From Aliihoeflea aestuarii (GTDB lineage Bacteria; Pseudomonadota; Alphaproteobacteria; Rhizobiales; Rhizobiaceae), in the NCBI RefSeq assembly GCF_024105665.1, contig NZ_JAAAMK010000009.1, positions 1 through 64,000 of the forward strand: a stretch of 64,000 bases of DNA, in the 5' to 3' direction. Numbering within the stretch: the stretch's first letter is position 1; every line of letters begins with the position of its first letter. This document shows, piece after piece, positions 31,583 to 40,144 of the stretch. The position numbers and the translations under genes are program-made. The notes under the pieces were generated by a model that was not told the origin of the DNA, made no database searches, and saw only the letters and a list, made by a program, of their open reading frames with translations.

Positions 31583-32617
31583 TTACACGTCATCTTCGTA
31601 CTCCCCGATGACCAGCGGCCTGTCGAGCGCCGTGGCGATCGTGCGACCGATGTCGTTCAACGCGTCGGGCTTGCTTCCAGCCATGATGCGCACCCGTTGG
31701 GATGAGACCTTCGGACAGGTCGTTCGGCACACCACGTAAAGCGACGATCCGCCCGGACCCTTGGCCCGTTGCAGGCGCTCGATCTCGAAGGCGATGATAT
31801 CCTCATTGGGAATGACGAAGAGTTGGTAGTCGCAAAAGATCAGCGCGCGCCGATCCCGCGAATGTCCAAGCTTGTCGAAGAACGGGGCGACGTCGGCGGG
31901 AGGCTCGCGCACATATTCGAGATCGACTTCATTCGCGGGAGTGTTTTTGACGCTTCCAATCGCGACACGCGGTCCGACGCCGAGCGCGGCGACTGGCTCG
32001 AAATCGTCGAGCCACGCTTGCTCACGGGCGGAAAGAGGCGGGCGGAACGCGGTCCGTATCGAGATGCTGCAGGCTGTCTTCAGGCGCGGATCGCGCTCGT
32101 GCGCCTCGTTCAGCAGGGCTGGTGACTGCCATCGCGGCGGCCAGGTTATCAGCCCGATCGAGGCGGCGCCCGCCTTCCATTCGCATCTGATCGTGTTGTA
32201 CTGCCGGCCGATTGGCGCCGGTCCCAGGCGCTCGCCAAGGCTCCGCGCCGTGCGGCGCAAATTGACCCGCGCATCGTCCTCGAACCAGACTTCGCCGCCG
32301 AACGTTGTAATGGGCAGATGTGGCGCTAAGTTCAGGAACGTCTGCGCGCTGAGCGGCCGCAGCAGACCCGGCACGATCGGGGTGGCCGTATCGAAGCTGA
32401 TGACCTCCCACCGGTAGAACGGATCGGACGAAACGCCGAAACGCGCCTCAACGATCCCGCGCGGCTCACGCCATGGCAGGCCGATCTCGTCGAGCAGTGC
32501 ATGGATCGGATTGCCTCCGTCCGCAAGTGGCGCGAGCTCGAGCGGCTTCGGGCCGGGCTCGCGGAACGCCGTGCCCGCCTTGCCGACAGCGAACATACGT
32601 GAAAGCAGGCGCATCAT
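31583..32617 (-). CDS. Hypothetical protein, about 344 residues
   Basis: No domain is recognised. The protein starts MMRLLSRMFAVGKAG and has no clear signal peptide or long hydrophobic segment. The middle is rich in aromatic and Arg residues (FYRWEVISFDTATPIVPG, GRQYNTIRCEWKAGAASIG). The C-terminal part has ALIFCDYQLFVIPNEDIIAF and a VVCRTTCPK pair of cysteines. GGAAGGAG upstream fixes the ATG at 32617. It overlaps the preceding small membrane-protein gene by 4 bp, so the two are translationally coupled and probably act together. Confidence 0.7.
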   Translation of the reverse strand: MMRLLSRMFAVGKAGTAFREPGPKPLELAPLADGGNPIHALLDEIGLPWREPRGIVEARFGVSSDPFYRWEVISFDTATPIVPGLLRPLSAQTFLNLAPHLPITTFGGEVWFEDDARVNLRRTARSLGERLGPAPIGRQYNTIRCEWKAGAASIGLITWPPRWQSPALLNEAHERDPRLKTACSISIRTAFRPPLSAREQAWLDDFEPVAALGVGPRVAIGSVKNTPANEVDLEYVREPPADVAPFFDKLGHSRDRRALIFCDYQLFVIPNEDIIAFEIERLQRAKGPGGSSLYVVCRTTCPKVSSQRVRIMAGSKPDALNDIGRTIATALDRPLVIGEYEDDV

Positions 32618-32871
32618 CGCCACTCCTTCCGCCTTCCACGCCCCAGGCTGCGCCATGGCGTCACGAAGGCGACAACGATGGTCGCGAGACCGGCCAGAAG
32701 CAGAACCGCGGGCCACGGGCTTGTCCATTTGTCCATGTTCGCCGTTCCGCCATAGTGCGGCGGGCCCGAACCATAAGCTTCTCCCATCAGGCCGATACCT
32801 ATCCACAAAGCTCCAGCCAGCACCGCCACCACGATCACCCAGCGAAACGCATCCAGTCCGGTCATCGGCAA
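32614..32871 (-). CDS. Small two-segment membrane protein, hypothetical
   Basis: This 85-residue protein has hydrophobic segments at about 10-29 and 53-70, joined by a polar loop (SGPPHYGGTANMDKWTS), and ends in a basic tail (RSLGRGRRKEWR). The stop overlaps the start of the next gene (ATGA). It may be the membrane partner of that protein. No function is recognised. Confidence 0.65.
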   Translation of the reverse strand: MPMTGLDAFRWVIVVAVLAGALWIGIGLMGEAYGSGPPHYGGTANMDKWTSPWPAVLLLAGLATIVVAFVTPWRSLGRGRRKEWR

Positions 32872-32988
32872 GTAACGCTCCTATTGCTCGCCAGAGAAAG
32901 CTCGATCTGTCCGGGTAATGTTCCTGATCGTCGGGCTACGCCACTTCCATGGTTCTTAGACTTGTACACTGCCGCTGTAACCACATGA

Positions 32989-33318
32989 ATGTCGGCGGTT
33001 CGCACACCGATCCTCGCAATAGCCATATCCGACGACGAATTGGGCACGTTGCCGGCAACCCGCCGCGCGCTCCGGCGCTACACGCAGGCCGAGCGCAGCG
33101 TGGTGCTGATCCGTCCCGACGACTATTCGCGCAATGCCATCGGTCATTTCGGCCTGTTCCACGTCAGCCACATTTACGGCTTCTGGCTGGACACATTGCT
33201 ATGGCTCCAGGACGGTCGCAATCACGATCATACAATCGGCGCAAAGCTTGGGGTGCGGTTTCGATTGCAGAGCGTTTTGGATGTCCGCCATCCTAACCAA
33301 GCTCCTCAAACCGGATAG
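32989..33318 (+). pseudogene. C-terminal remnant of an alpha/beta hydrolase
   Basis: The frame opens with MSAVRTPILAIAISDDELGT, followed by ERSVVLIRPDDYSRNAIGHF and GLFHVSHIYGFWLDTLLWLQ. This matches the end of serine alpha/beta hydrolases, with the acid-region VRTPILA..DDE and the catalytic-His IGHFGLF. The N-terminal half with the nucleophile elbow is absent: a stop lies immediately upstream in frame, and the preceding about 100 bp do not restore it. Residues after about 75 do not look homologous. The rest of 32872-33380 shows nothing else that I can support. Confidence 0.6.
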
Positions 33319-33380
33319 CGTGTGGAGGACCAGCACCGCGAATGGCGGATCTCGGCGGAATTTTCAACCGTCCAAGACGC

Positions 33381-33950
33381 TCAGCGTTTCAGGCCCTCGA
33401 TGAAGATATCGAGAAGACGCAGGACCTGTGGACGCCAGGTTGGACCGGGTTCTCGCGCATAGCACAGGGCGTACATGGTCTGGAGCAGATCGTCGCCCGT
33501 CACGTCCCGGCGGATCAGGCCGGCGTCGGCGGCCCGCTTCAGCAAACGATCGACGGCCGTGCTTACACGGTTGAACTGATCGGCATAGGTCTTCTTTGAT
33601 TCTTCCGTCATCGCGATGGCGAGTGCGCCCAAAAGGCCGCGCTTGGTTTCCACCAGTGCTACATTTGCATGGAGCCAGCTTCGCAGCGCCTCGACGGGGT
33701 CGTTCGCGTCGACCAGTCCCTCCGCCGTTTCGACGAGTTGCTCCATATCCTTGCTGAAGACGGCGTCGAAAAGCGTCTGACGCGTCGGAAAATGCCGGTA
33801 GAGCGTCCCGATCCCGACGCCTGCCTGCCGCGCCACCGCCTCAAGGCTGGCCTCCGGACCGCCTTTACCCAGGACATCCTTCGCCGTCTCGATGAGCCGA
33901 TCACGATTTCTCAAGGCATCGGAACGCGGCTTGCGCTTGCGCATTTCCAC
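33381..33950 (-). CDS. TetR/AcrR family transcriptional regulator
   Basis: This 189-residue repressor-type protein has the TetR helix-turn-helix at about 12-58: RDRLIETAKDVLGKGGPEAS, then ARQAGVGIGTLYRHFPTRQTL. The C-terminal ligand domain resembles the SbtR-like group with WLHANVALVETKRGLLGALA. The start is GTG at 33950, or the ATG two codons later. It is divergent from the molybdenum hydroxylase operon, and a palindrome in that promoter is its likely operator. Confidence 0.93.
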   Translation of the reverse strand: MEMRKRKPRSDALRNRDRLIETAKDVLGKGGPEASLEAVARQAGVGIGTLYRHFPTRQTLFDAVFSKDMEQLVETAEGLVDANDPVEALRSWLHANVALVETKRGLLGALAIAMTEESKKTYADQFNRVSTAVDRLLKRAADAGLIRRDVTGDDLLQTMYALCYAREPGPTWRPQVLRLLDIFIEGLKR

Positions 33951-33968
33951 TGAAATTCAATCTCCATC

Positions 33969-33997
33969 TTGAAAAACGGAGGGCTCCTCCGTATAGT
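33969..33997 (+). promoter_or_regulatory. Promoter with embedded palindromic operator for the molybdenum hydroxylase genes
   Basis: TTGAAA (33969-33974), a 17-bp spacer and TATAGT (33992-33997) form a good sigma-70 promoter. The palindrome ACGGAGG-GCT-CCTCCGT (33976-33992) fills the spacer. A repressor bound there would block RNA polymerase directly; the divergent TetR gene is the natural candidate. Confidence 0.7.
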
Positions 33998-34103
33998 CTC
34001 TTTCGTGTCTACTCGAACATCTCGGTTATCGGGCGATCATACGGGCTTCTCCGCCCCGGCGCGAGTAGCTGACCACCAGCAAATCCCCAAGGAAGGAAGC
34101 AAG

Positions 34104-34598
34104 ATGCCACTTTCCATAAATCTGACGATAAATGGCGGCGCCCGCAACGTCGCGCTCGACGATCCGCGCGTAACGTTGCTCGACCTGCTGCGCGAGCGCC
34201 TTGCGCTGCCCGGAACGAAGAAGGGCTGCGATCGAGGCCAGTGCGGGGCCTGTACGGTCCTCGTGAACGGACGGCGGGTCAATTCCTGCCTGACGCTGGC
34301 GGCGACGCTGGACGGTGCCGAAATCACTACCATCGAGGGCCTTTCGAACGGCGAGCTTCACCCGGTTCAGAGCGCCTTCATCGAGAACGACGCGTTCCAG
34401 TGCGGCTACTGCACGCCGGGCCAGATCATGAGCGCGGTGGGCCTGATCATGGAAGGCAGCGCTGGCGACGATCCCGAGCGGATTCGTGAAGGCATGAGCG
34501 GCAATCTTTGCCGATGCGCCGCCTATCACGGCATCACGCTCGCCGTGCAGGAGGCGACCCGCCGCATGGCAGAGAACCGAAGGGAGGACGCAGCATGA
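34104..34598 (+). CDS. Molybdenum hydroxylase, [2Fe-2S] subunit
   Basis: This 164-residue small subunit of a xanthine-dehydrogenase-family enzyme carries two iron-sulfur clusters. The plant-type site is KKGCDRGQCGACTVLVNGRR with a later NSC (about 40-63). The second is FQCGYCTPGQIMS and NLCRCAAY (about 98-138). No Tat signal is present, unlike the periplasmic aldehyde oxidoreductase PaoA. The ATG at 34104 has AAGGAAGGA upstream. It overlaps the FAD-subunit gene by 4 bp. Confidence 0.95.
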   Translation: MPLSINLTINGGARNVALDDPRVTLLDLLRERLALPGTKKGCDRGQCGACTVLVNGRRVNSCLTLAATLDGAEITTIEGLSNGELHPVQSAFIENDAFQCGYCTPGQIMSAVGLIMEGSAGDDPERIREGMSGNLCRCAAYHGITLAVQEATRRMAENRREDAA

Positions 34599-35650
34599 AA
34601 AGCTTCGATTTAATCCAGCCCGCCACCATCGACGAGGCTTTGGCCGCGTGGCAACCGGGTGCGTCATGGCTGGGCGGCGGCACGAATCTGGTCGACCTGA
34701 TGAAAGCAGGTGCATTGCAGCCCGACACGGTGATCGACGTCAACCGTCTGCCGGGCCTGCGGGAAATCGAGACGCTTTCGGACGGGGCCACCCGCATCGG
34801 CGCTCTCGTCAGCAATGCGGAACTCGCCAGCGATATGGAATTCGCGCGAAGCTTTCCCGCGATCGCCGAGGCCGTCCTGTCCGGCGCCTCGGGTCAGCTT
34901 CGCAACGCGGCGACGGTCGCCGGCAATTTGATGCAGCGGACACGTTGCGCATACTTCCAGGACCCGAACGCGGCCTGCAACCGGCGCGAGCCCGGCTCCG
35001 GCTGCGACGCCCGCGCCGGCGAAAACGCCAATCTGGCGGTGCTGGGCTGGAGCGATGCCTGCATCGCGACCAGCCCGTCGGATTTGTGCGTTTCCCTTGC
35101 CGCACTCGACGCGGTCGTCGAAATCCGGGGACGGGAAGGGCAGCGCGAGATCGCCATTGCAGACTTCCACCTTCTTCCCGGCGATACGCCGGAACGCGAG
35201 ACCGCGCTGCAGCCCGGTGAACTTATCGTCGCGGTCCGCTTGCCGGCCGAAGCCAGGCAGTTTGCCGCCAACGCGCGTTATCTCAAGGTGCGTGAACGCA
35301 CGTCGTTCGCGTTCGCGGTCGCCTCTTGCGCTGCCGCATTGCAGATGGAGGGTGGCCGCATCTCGAAGGCAAGGCTGGCGCTCGGTGCGGTCGCGGCCAG
35401 GCCGTGGCGCGTTGCCGAGGCCGAAACGCTTCTGGCAGGGCATCTGCCGGACACCGATCTCTTCGCCCGCGCGGCCGATGCCGCCCTTGCCGGGGCGTCA
35501 CCTTCCGGCGCCAATGCGTGGAAGATCGAACTTGCCCGCCGCACGGTCATCCGTGCGCTCACGCTGGCTGCCGCGGGCACACCTGCGCGCATGCCCGCAC
35601 TTCCTGCCTCTCCTTTCGGGGAACTAGCCGGAGAACTCGCTCATGTCTGA
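34595..35650 (+). CDS. Molybdenum hydroxylase, FAD-binding subunit
   Basis: This 351-residue medium subunit has the FAD-binding motif WLGGGTNLVDLMK (about 27-39) and the insert NLMQRTRCAYFQDPNAACNRR (about 110-130, shown across more than one motif). The cysteine-rich stretch GSGCDARAGENANLAVLG is the pattern of PaoB/YagS-like subunits, which bind an extra [4Fe-4S] cluster. It overlaps both neighbouring subunit genes (4 and 8 bp). Confidence 0.94.
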   Translation: MKSFDLIQPATIDEALAAWQPGASWLGGGTNLVDLMKAGALQPDTVIDVNRLPGLREIETLSDGATRIGALVSNAELASDMEFARSFPAIAEAVLSGASGQLRNAATVAGNLMQRTRCAYFQDPNAACNRREPGSGCDARAGENANLAVLGWSDACIATSPSDLCVSLAALDAVVEIRGREGQREIAIADFHLLPGDTPERETALQPGELIVAVRLPAEARQFAANARYLKVRERTSFAFAVASCAAALQMEGGRISKARLALGAVAARPWRVAEAETLLAGHLPDTDLFARAADAALAGASPSGANAWKIELARRTVIRALTLAAAGTPARMPALPASPFGELAGELAHV

Positions 35651-37889
35651 CATTCTCGCCCGCCCCGTCCGGTTCGGCTCCAATTCGGGCCAGCCGGTCA
35701 CCCGCCGTGACGGCATCGCCAAAGTGACCGGAGCTGCGGTTTTCGCCGCCGACAACGCGCCGGAAAAACTGCTCTACGCCGTCTACGTCCCGGCGACGAT
35801 CGCGCGCGGCCGCGTCGTTCATCTGGACACCGATGCGGCTAAGGCGCATCCCGGCGTCACCCTCGTCATGACGCCGCAGAACCGTCCGGCGTTGCAGGGC
35901 GATCCGTCGGAAAAACCGACCATGTTCTCCTTCCGCGTCGAGGTGCTGCAGGACGATACCGTCCGCTATGCCGGCCAGCCGATCGCATTGGTGGTCGGCA
36001 AAACGCTGGAGGCCGCCACCGAGGGTGCGCGCCTGCTCAAGCCGCGCTATACGGCCGACCCGGCGCGCACGGCGCTCGACGACAATGAATCGTTCGGCTT
36101 CGAGCCCGAAGGGTTCGGTCTTCCGGCAGGCGCTGAACACGGAGACGTTGAAGCTGGACATGCCGCTGCCGACAAGTCCGTGGACGTGATCTACGAAACC
36201 GCGTCGCAATACCACAACCCGATGGAGACCCATGCGGTCGTCGCCGCCTGGGAAGGCGACCGGCTCACCCTCGACATGCCGAGCCAGGCACTGGCGATGT
36301 CGTGTGCCGGCTATGCATTCTTCTTCGGCATTCCCGCCGAGAACGTCACCTTACGCAGTCCGTATCTGGGTGGCGGGTTCGGCTCCAAGGCAATCCCGAC
36401 AGGTCCGCAGGTGCTGGCGATACTCGCAGCTCGTGAAACGGCACGGCCCGTAAAGCTGATGCTCACCCGCCAGCAGATGTTCGGCCCGGTCGGCCATCGC
36501 GGAGCGACGCGTCAACGGCTTCGCCTCGGCATCGGTGCGAAAGGCGCGCTGACCGTCATCGACCACGAGGGCGTTGCCGAAACCTCCACCTTCGACGACT
36601 TCGTCGAGCCGGCGGCAAATGCATCGCAGGGGCTCTACGCCGCGCAGGCGCTGCGCTCCACCCATCGGGCGGTCCGTCTTGACGTTGGAACCCCCGGCCC
36701 GATGCGCGCGCCGGGCGAGGCGTCCGGGTCGGCCGCCCTCGAATGCGCCATGGACGAACTCGCCGAGGCCGCCGGTATCGATCCGCTGGAATTCAGGTTG
36801 CTCAACTATGCGGAAACCGAACCTGGAACCGGCAAGCCTTATTCCTCGAAGGCCCTGCGCGACTGCTATTTGCAGGGTGCGAAACGGTTCGGCTGGGCCG
36901 GACGCCCCCTTCAGTCGGGGCAGATGCGCGACGAGAACGGTCTGCTCACGGGCTGGGGAATGGGCACCGCGCTCTTTCCCTGTCCGATGTTCGCTGCCGA
37001 AGCGACCGCCACGCTGCGCGCCGATGGAACTGCGCTCGTCGAGACATCGGCGGCCGACATGGGCCAGGGCGCCTGGACCGCGCTTGCTCAGATCGCGGCG
37101 GATAGCCTCGGCGTACCGCTCGACAGGCTGGAGTTTCGCGCCGGCGATTCCAGACTGCCCGATGGCGGCGTCGCGGGCGGTTCGGGTCATACCGCAACGG
37201 CCGGCAATGCCCTTCATGCGGCAGGCAGCGACGTGATTGCCCAGCTCGGCCAGATCGCCGCCGAGGACAAGGATTCTCCGCTGCACGGTGCCGGCAACGC
37301 CCGTTTCGTTGCGCGTGACGGCCGCATCCATGTCGAGGGCGACGAGACCCGAAGCGAAGCGCTGGCCGACATTTTCGCGCGTGCCGGAAAAGCAGAAGTG
37401 ACGGGCAACGGGAGCGCCGCCCGCCCCCCGGAGGCGGCCGAAAAGCATGCCATGCACTCACACGGCGCCGTCTTTGCCGAAGTAAAGGTCGACCCTGAAC
37501 TCTGTCAGATGCGCGTCACGCGGCTGGTCGGCGCCTTCGCGGCCGGCCGGATCATCAATCCGCGGCTGGCGGAAAGCCAGCTAATGGGAGGGATGATCTG
37601 GGGCATATCGTTCGCGCTTCACGAAGAGGCCAAGTTCGACCGTCGTTCCGGTCGTGTGATGAACGCCGATTTCGCGGGCTACCATGTGCCCGTGAATGCC
37701 GACGTCGCGGGGCTGGAGGTTATCACCGTTCACGAGGACGACCCTTACGTGAACGCGCTCGGCATCAAGGGTGTCGGCGAGATCGGCATAACGGGCACCG
37801 TCGGCGCGATCGCGAACGCCATCTGGCATGCCACCGGTCGACGCATTCGCCGATTCCCGATCCGCATCGAGGACCTTCTGAACGCGTGA
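35643..37889 (+). CDS. Molybdenum hydroxylase, molybdopterin-binding subunit
   Basis: This 748-residue catalytic subunit binds the molybdenum cofactor and hydroxylates aldehydes or N-heterocycles. Visible features are GQPVTRRDGIAKVTGAAVFA (start), YLGGGFGSKAIP and PGEASGSAALE (cofactor contacts), GQGAWTALAQIAADSLGVP, and the C-terminal GVGEIGITGTVGAIANAI with the catalytic Glu. The three-gene order matches the PaoABC (aldehyde oxidoreductase) type, so an aldehyde is the likeliest substrate class. No XdhC-like maturation gene is in the window. Confidence 0.94.
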   Translation: MSDILARPVRFGSNSGQPVTRRDGIAKVTGAAVFAADNAPEKLLYAVYVPATIARGRVVHLDTDAAKAHPGVTLVMTPQNRPALQGDPSEKPTMFSFRVEVLQDDTVRYAGQPIALVVGKTLEAATEGARLLKPRYTADPARTALDDNESFGFEPEGFGLPAGAEHGDVEAGHAAADKSVDVIYETASQYHNPMETHAVVAAWEGDRLTLDMPSQALAMSCAGYAFFFGIPAENVTLRSPYLGGGFGSKAIPTGPQVLAILAARETARPVKLMLTRQQMFGPVGHRGATRQRLRLGIGAKGALTVIDHEGVAETSTFDDFVEPAANASQGLYAAQALRSTHRAVRLDVGTPGPMRAPGEASGSAALECAMDELAEAAGIDPLEFRLLNYAETEPGTGKPYSSKALRDCYLQGAKRFGWAGRPLQSGQMRDENGLLTGWGMGTALFPCPMFAAEATATLRADGTALVETSAADMGQGAWTALAQIAADSLGVPLDRLEFRAGDSRLPDGGVAGGSGHTATAGNALHAAGSDVIAQLGQIAAEDKDSPLHGAGNARFVARDGRIHVEGDETRSEALADIFARAGKAEVTGNGSAARPPEAAEKHAMHSHGAVFAEVKVDPELCQMRVTRLVGAFAAGRIINPRLAESQLMGGMIWGISFALHEEAKFDRRSGRVMNADFAGYHVPVNADVAGLEVITVHEDDPYVNALGIKGVGEIGITGTVGAIANAIWHATGRRIRRFPIRIEDLLNA

Positions 37890-37931
37890 GTAAGAGTGGC
37901 TCGCTGCCATGAACCTAGCAGCCCTCAATTT

Positions 37932-37958
37932 CGACAGGCGCTCCTGAAGCGCCTGTCG
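37932..37958. terminator. Hairpin between convergent genes
   Basis: A 10-bp perfect stem (CGACAGGCGC with GCGCCTGTCG, 7-base loop) lies between the molybdopterin subunit gene and the convergent flavoenzyme gene. The T-run is weak. Confidence 0.6.
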
Positions 37959-37985
37959 TCTCGGCCTGTCGCTCTTTTGAGAACC

Positions 37986-39236
37986 CTAGCCGAACATCAG
38001 CTTCAGATGGTCGTTGAGGAACATGCCTTCGGGATCGAGCTTGCGGCGCAAGGCGCGGAAATCATTGGCACGTGGGTAAAGATCTTCCACATCCCGTCGG
38101 TTGAGGAAATGCATCTTGCCCCAGTGCGGACGGGAGTTGTAGCGGCGCAGAATCTGATCGACGTCGTTAAGGTAGGCCCAGTAATCGATTCCGGGACCGC
38201 CTGAGACCGAAAGGGTAATGGAATCCTGTTCGTGGAATGGGCTCATCCATCCGGGATCGCCCGCTGTGAAGCGATATTCGATCGGGTAGATGCACTCGGG
38301 GTGCTTGGTCAGCATGAGTTCCCGCACGGCGCACAGCGCCTCTTTCGCGGCTGCCAGCGGAACCGCATATTCCAGCTCATGAAAATTCGGTACGTATTCG
38401 ATTGGATAGATCTCCGAAGAATAGGCGATTTTTTCGAACGGGCCGGAAACGGAGTCCGGCGGCGCGTCGGTGAAGTCCATGACCTTCATCTCGCAGACGT
38501 CGTAATCCTTGTCCGTCGAAGAGGCTGCCGACGTATCGGGCAAGCAGTAGAGATGCCGGCTTTCCGGCCGCGGGCACCAGAAGAAGCCGAAGTGCCGGTG
38601 TGTTGCCGCCAGTTCGTCATGCTTGGCGAGCATGGTGTCGAAATCGTCGCGCCAGAGCTTTTCATGCAGATTGTAGGCGTCCATCACCTGAAGCGTGAAC
38701 TCGGTGATGACGCCCATGACGCCGACGGAAACCTGCACGGCGCGCAGCATCTCCTCGTCTGTGTCGAGGGAAACGTCCAGCACCTCGCCCGAGGGCTGGA
38801 CCAGACGCATGCCACGTATCTGGGACGCCATGTTGCCGAGCTTGATGCCGGTGCCGTGGGTGCCGGTGCACAGCGCGCCAGCGAGCGCCTGCGTGTCGAT
38901 GTCACCCTGATTGATCAGCGACAGGCCCTGCTCTTTCAGCGCGCGCCCCACATCGCCGATACGCGTTCCCGCTTTCACGCGGATGGTCTTGTTCGTCTTG
39001 TCGATATCGATGATGCCGGTCAGCTTTTTCGGTGAGAGAAGCAACCCGCTCGTGGCGACCACGGGCGTAAAGGAATGGCCCGAGCCCTGGCAACGCACGC
39101 CGATGCCGCGTCGGCCCGCTTCGGCCACAACCTCGCTCACATGGGCTTCATCCTCGGGCTCCGCCATGTGTTGCGCAATGAAGGACTGGTTGCCCACCCA
39201 GTTGCGCCAGTGTCCACCCCTGCCGAGTTCAGTCAT
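37986..39236 (-). CDS. FAD-linked oxidase, D-arabinono-1,4-lactone oxidase family
   Basis: This 416-residue flavoenzyme resembles aldonolactone and alditol oxidases. The FAD domain has RCQGSGHSFTPVVATSGLLL (about 47-66), where the His of GSGHSF is the usual covalent flavin site, and INQGDIDTQALAGALCTGTH (about 112). The C-terminal ALO domain ends MHFLNRRDVEDLYPRANDF and MFLNDHLKLMFG. Expected reaction is oxidation of a sugar lactone or polyol with O2 or a dehydrogenase acceptor. The ATG at 39236 follows GAGGAA. It lies 8 bp after the SDR gene. Confidence 0.9.
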   Translation of the reverse strand: MTELGRGGHWRNWVGNQSFIAQHMAEPEDEAHVSEVVAEAGRRGIGVRCQGSGHSFTPVVATSGLLLSPKKLTGIIDIDKTNKTIRVKAGTRIGDVGRALKEQGLSLINQGDIDTQALAGALCTGTHGTGIKLGNMASQIRGMRLVQPSGEVLDVSLDTDEEMLRAVQVSVGVMGVITEFTLQVMDAYNLHEKLWRDDFDTMLAKHDELAATHRHFGFFWCPRPESRHLYCLPDTSAASSTDKDYDVCEMKVMDFTDAPPDSVSGPFEKIAYSSEIYPIEYVPNFHELEYAVPLAAAKEALCAVRELMLTKHPECIYPIEYRFTAGDPGWMSPFHEQDSITLSVSGGPGIDYWAYLNDVDQILRRYNSRPHWGKMHFLNRRDVEDLYPRANDFRALRRKLDPEGMFLNDHLKLMFG

Positions 39237-39244
39237 GCCGTTCC

Positions 39245-40012
39245 TCACATTGCCGTAAAACAATTGTCGACGAAAAGATGCGTGCCGGACACGAAGCTCG
39301 ACCGGTCGCTCAGCAGGAAAAGTGCCGCCTCGGCGACTTCCTCCGGCTCGCACATGCGCCCCTGCTGGGCGGCGATCGCAGCGTCCGAGACATCGACGCC
39401 GTACCGCGTCAGCGCTTCGACCTCCCGGTTGCCATGCGCGGTCTTGATGAAGCCGGGGCACACAGCGTTGCAGCGGATATTCCGGTCGCGAAACTCGACG
39501 GCGATCGCGCGGGCGAACATGTGACAGGCGCCCTTGGTGGTATCGTAAAGGACTTCCATCGGCGTCGCCGCGACAGCCGAAATCGACGAGGTGCAGACGA
39601 TCGATCCGCCGCCCGCATCGATCATTCCCGGCAACACGGCTTTGGTCATCAGGAACATGGAGCGGACATTGATCGCCATGAGGCGATCCCATTCTTCCTC
39701 GCTGGTATCGAGAAACGGCTTCACGATCAGCGTTCCGGCGTGATTGAACAGAGCCGTGACGGGACCAAGTTCGCCGGTAACATGGGCGACGGCCTGCGAA
39801 ACGGCTGCGCCGTTCGAAACATCCGCCGGTGCGAAGACGGCCCGCCCGCCAGAGCGGATGATCTCCGCAGCGACGGCCGCACCATCGCTGGTGGGAAGAT
39901 CGACGATGCCGACCAAGGCACCTTCGCGGGCAAAAAGCCGTGATGCGGCAAGGCCGCATCCTCCGGCGCCGCCGCTGACCAGCGCCACGCGCCCTTCAAG
40001 CTGTCCACTCAA
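39245..40012 (-). CDS. SDR family oxidoreductase
   Basis: This 255-residue NAD(P)-dependent dehydrogenase has the Rossmann motif SGGAGGCGLAAS (about 14-25), NHAG (about 89) and the catalytic Ser and Tyr-x-x-x-Lys in CTSSISAVAATPMEVLYDTT followed by K (about 139-159). The start is TTG at 40012 because GGGAGG lies 7 bases upstream and no ATG or GTG fits. It is divergent from eutH and coupled to the lactone-oxidase-like gene, suggesting sequential oxidation of one substrate. The substrate is unknown. Confidence 0.9.
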   Translation of the reverse strand: MSGQLEGRVALVSGGAGGCGLAASRLFAREGALVGIVDLPTSDGAAVAAEIIRSGGRAVFAPADVSNGAAVSQAVAHVTGELGPVTALFNHAGTLIVKPFLDTSEEEWDRLMAINVRSMFLMTKAVLPGMIDAGGGSIVCTSSISAVAATPMEVLYDTTKGACHMFARAIAVEFRDRNIRCNAVCPGFIKTAHGNREVEALTRYGVDVSDAAIAAQQGRMCEPEEVAEAALFLLSDRSSFVSGTHLFVDNCFTAM

Positions 40013-40144
40013 TGAATGGCCTCCCTGCTCTTTTCCGGCAGCAAGGTTGCAAGCATCGAGGCCACCGTCAACCGAACTATATCAGCGCTTGCCTTTACGG
40101 AAGCTCCACCCATAAAGTCTCCCGATAAATGAGGGGACAAATCC

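Noticed and set aside
39237-39959. N-terminal extension of the lactone-oxidase-like protein to 657 residues, as if fused to a dehydrogenase
   Set aside because: The extra part is the SDR gene read in a wrong frame; the real SDR is in its own frame.
40013-40144. Cobalamin riboswitch before eutH
   Set aside because: The 132-bp divergent region is too short and I see no B12-box-like sequence.
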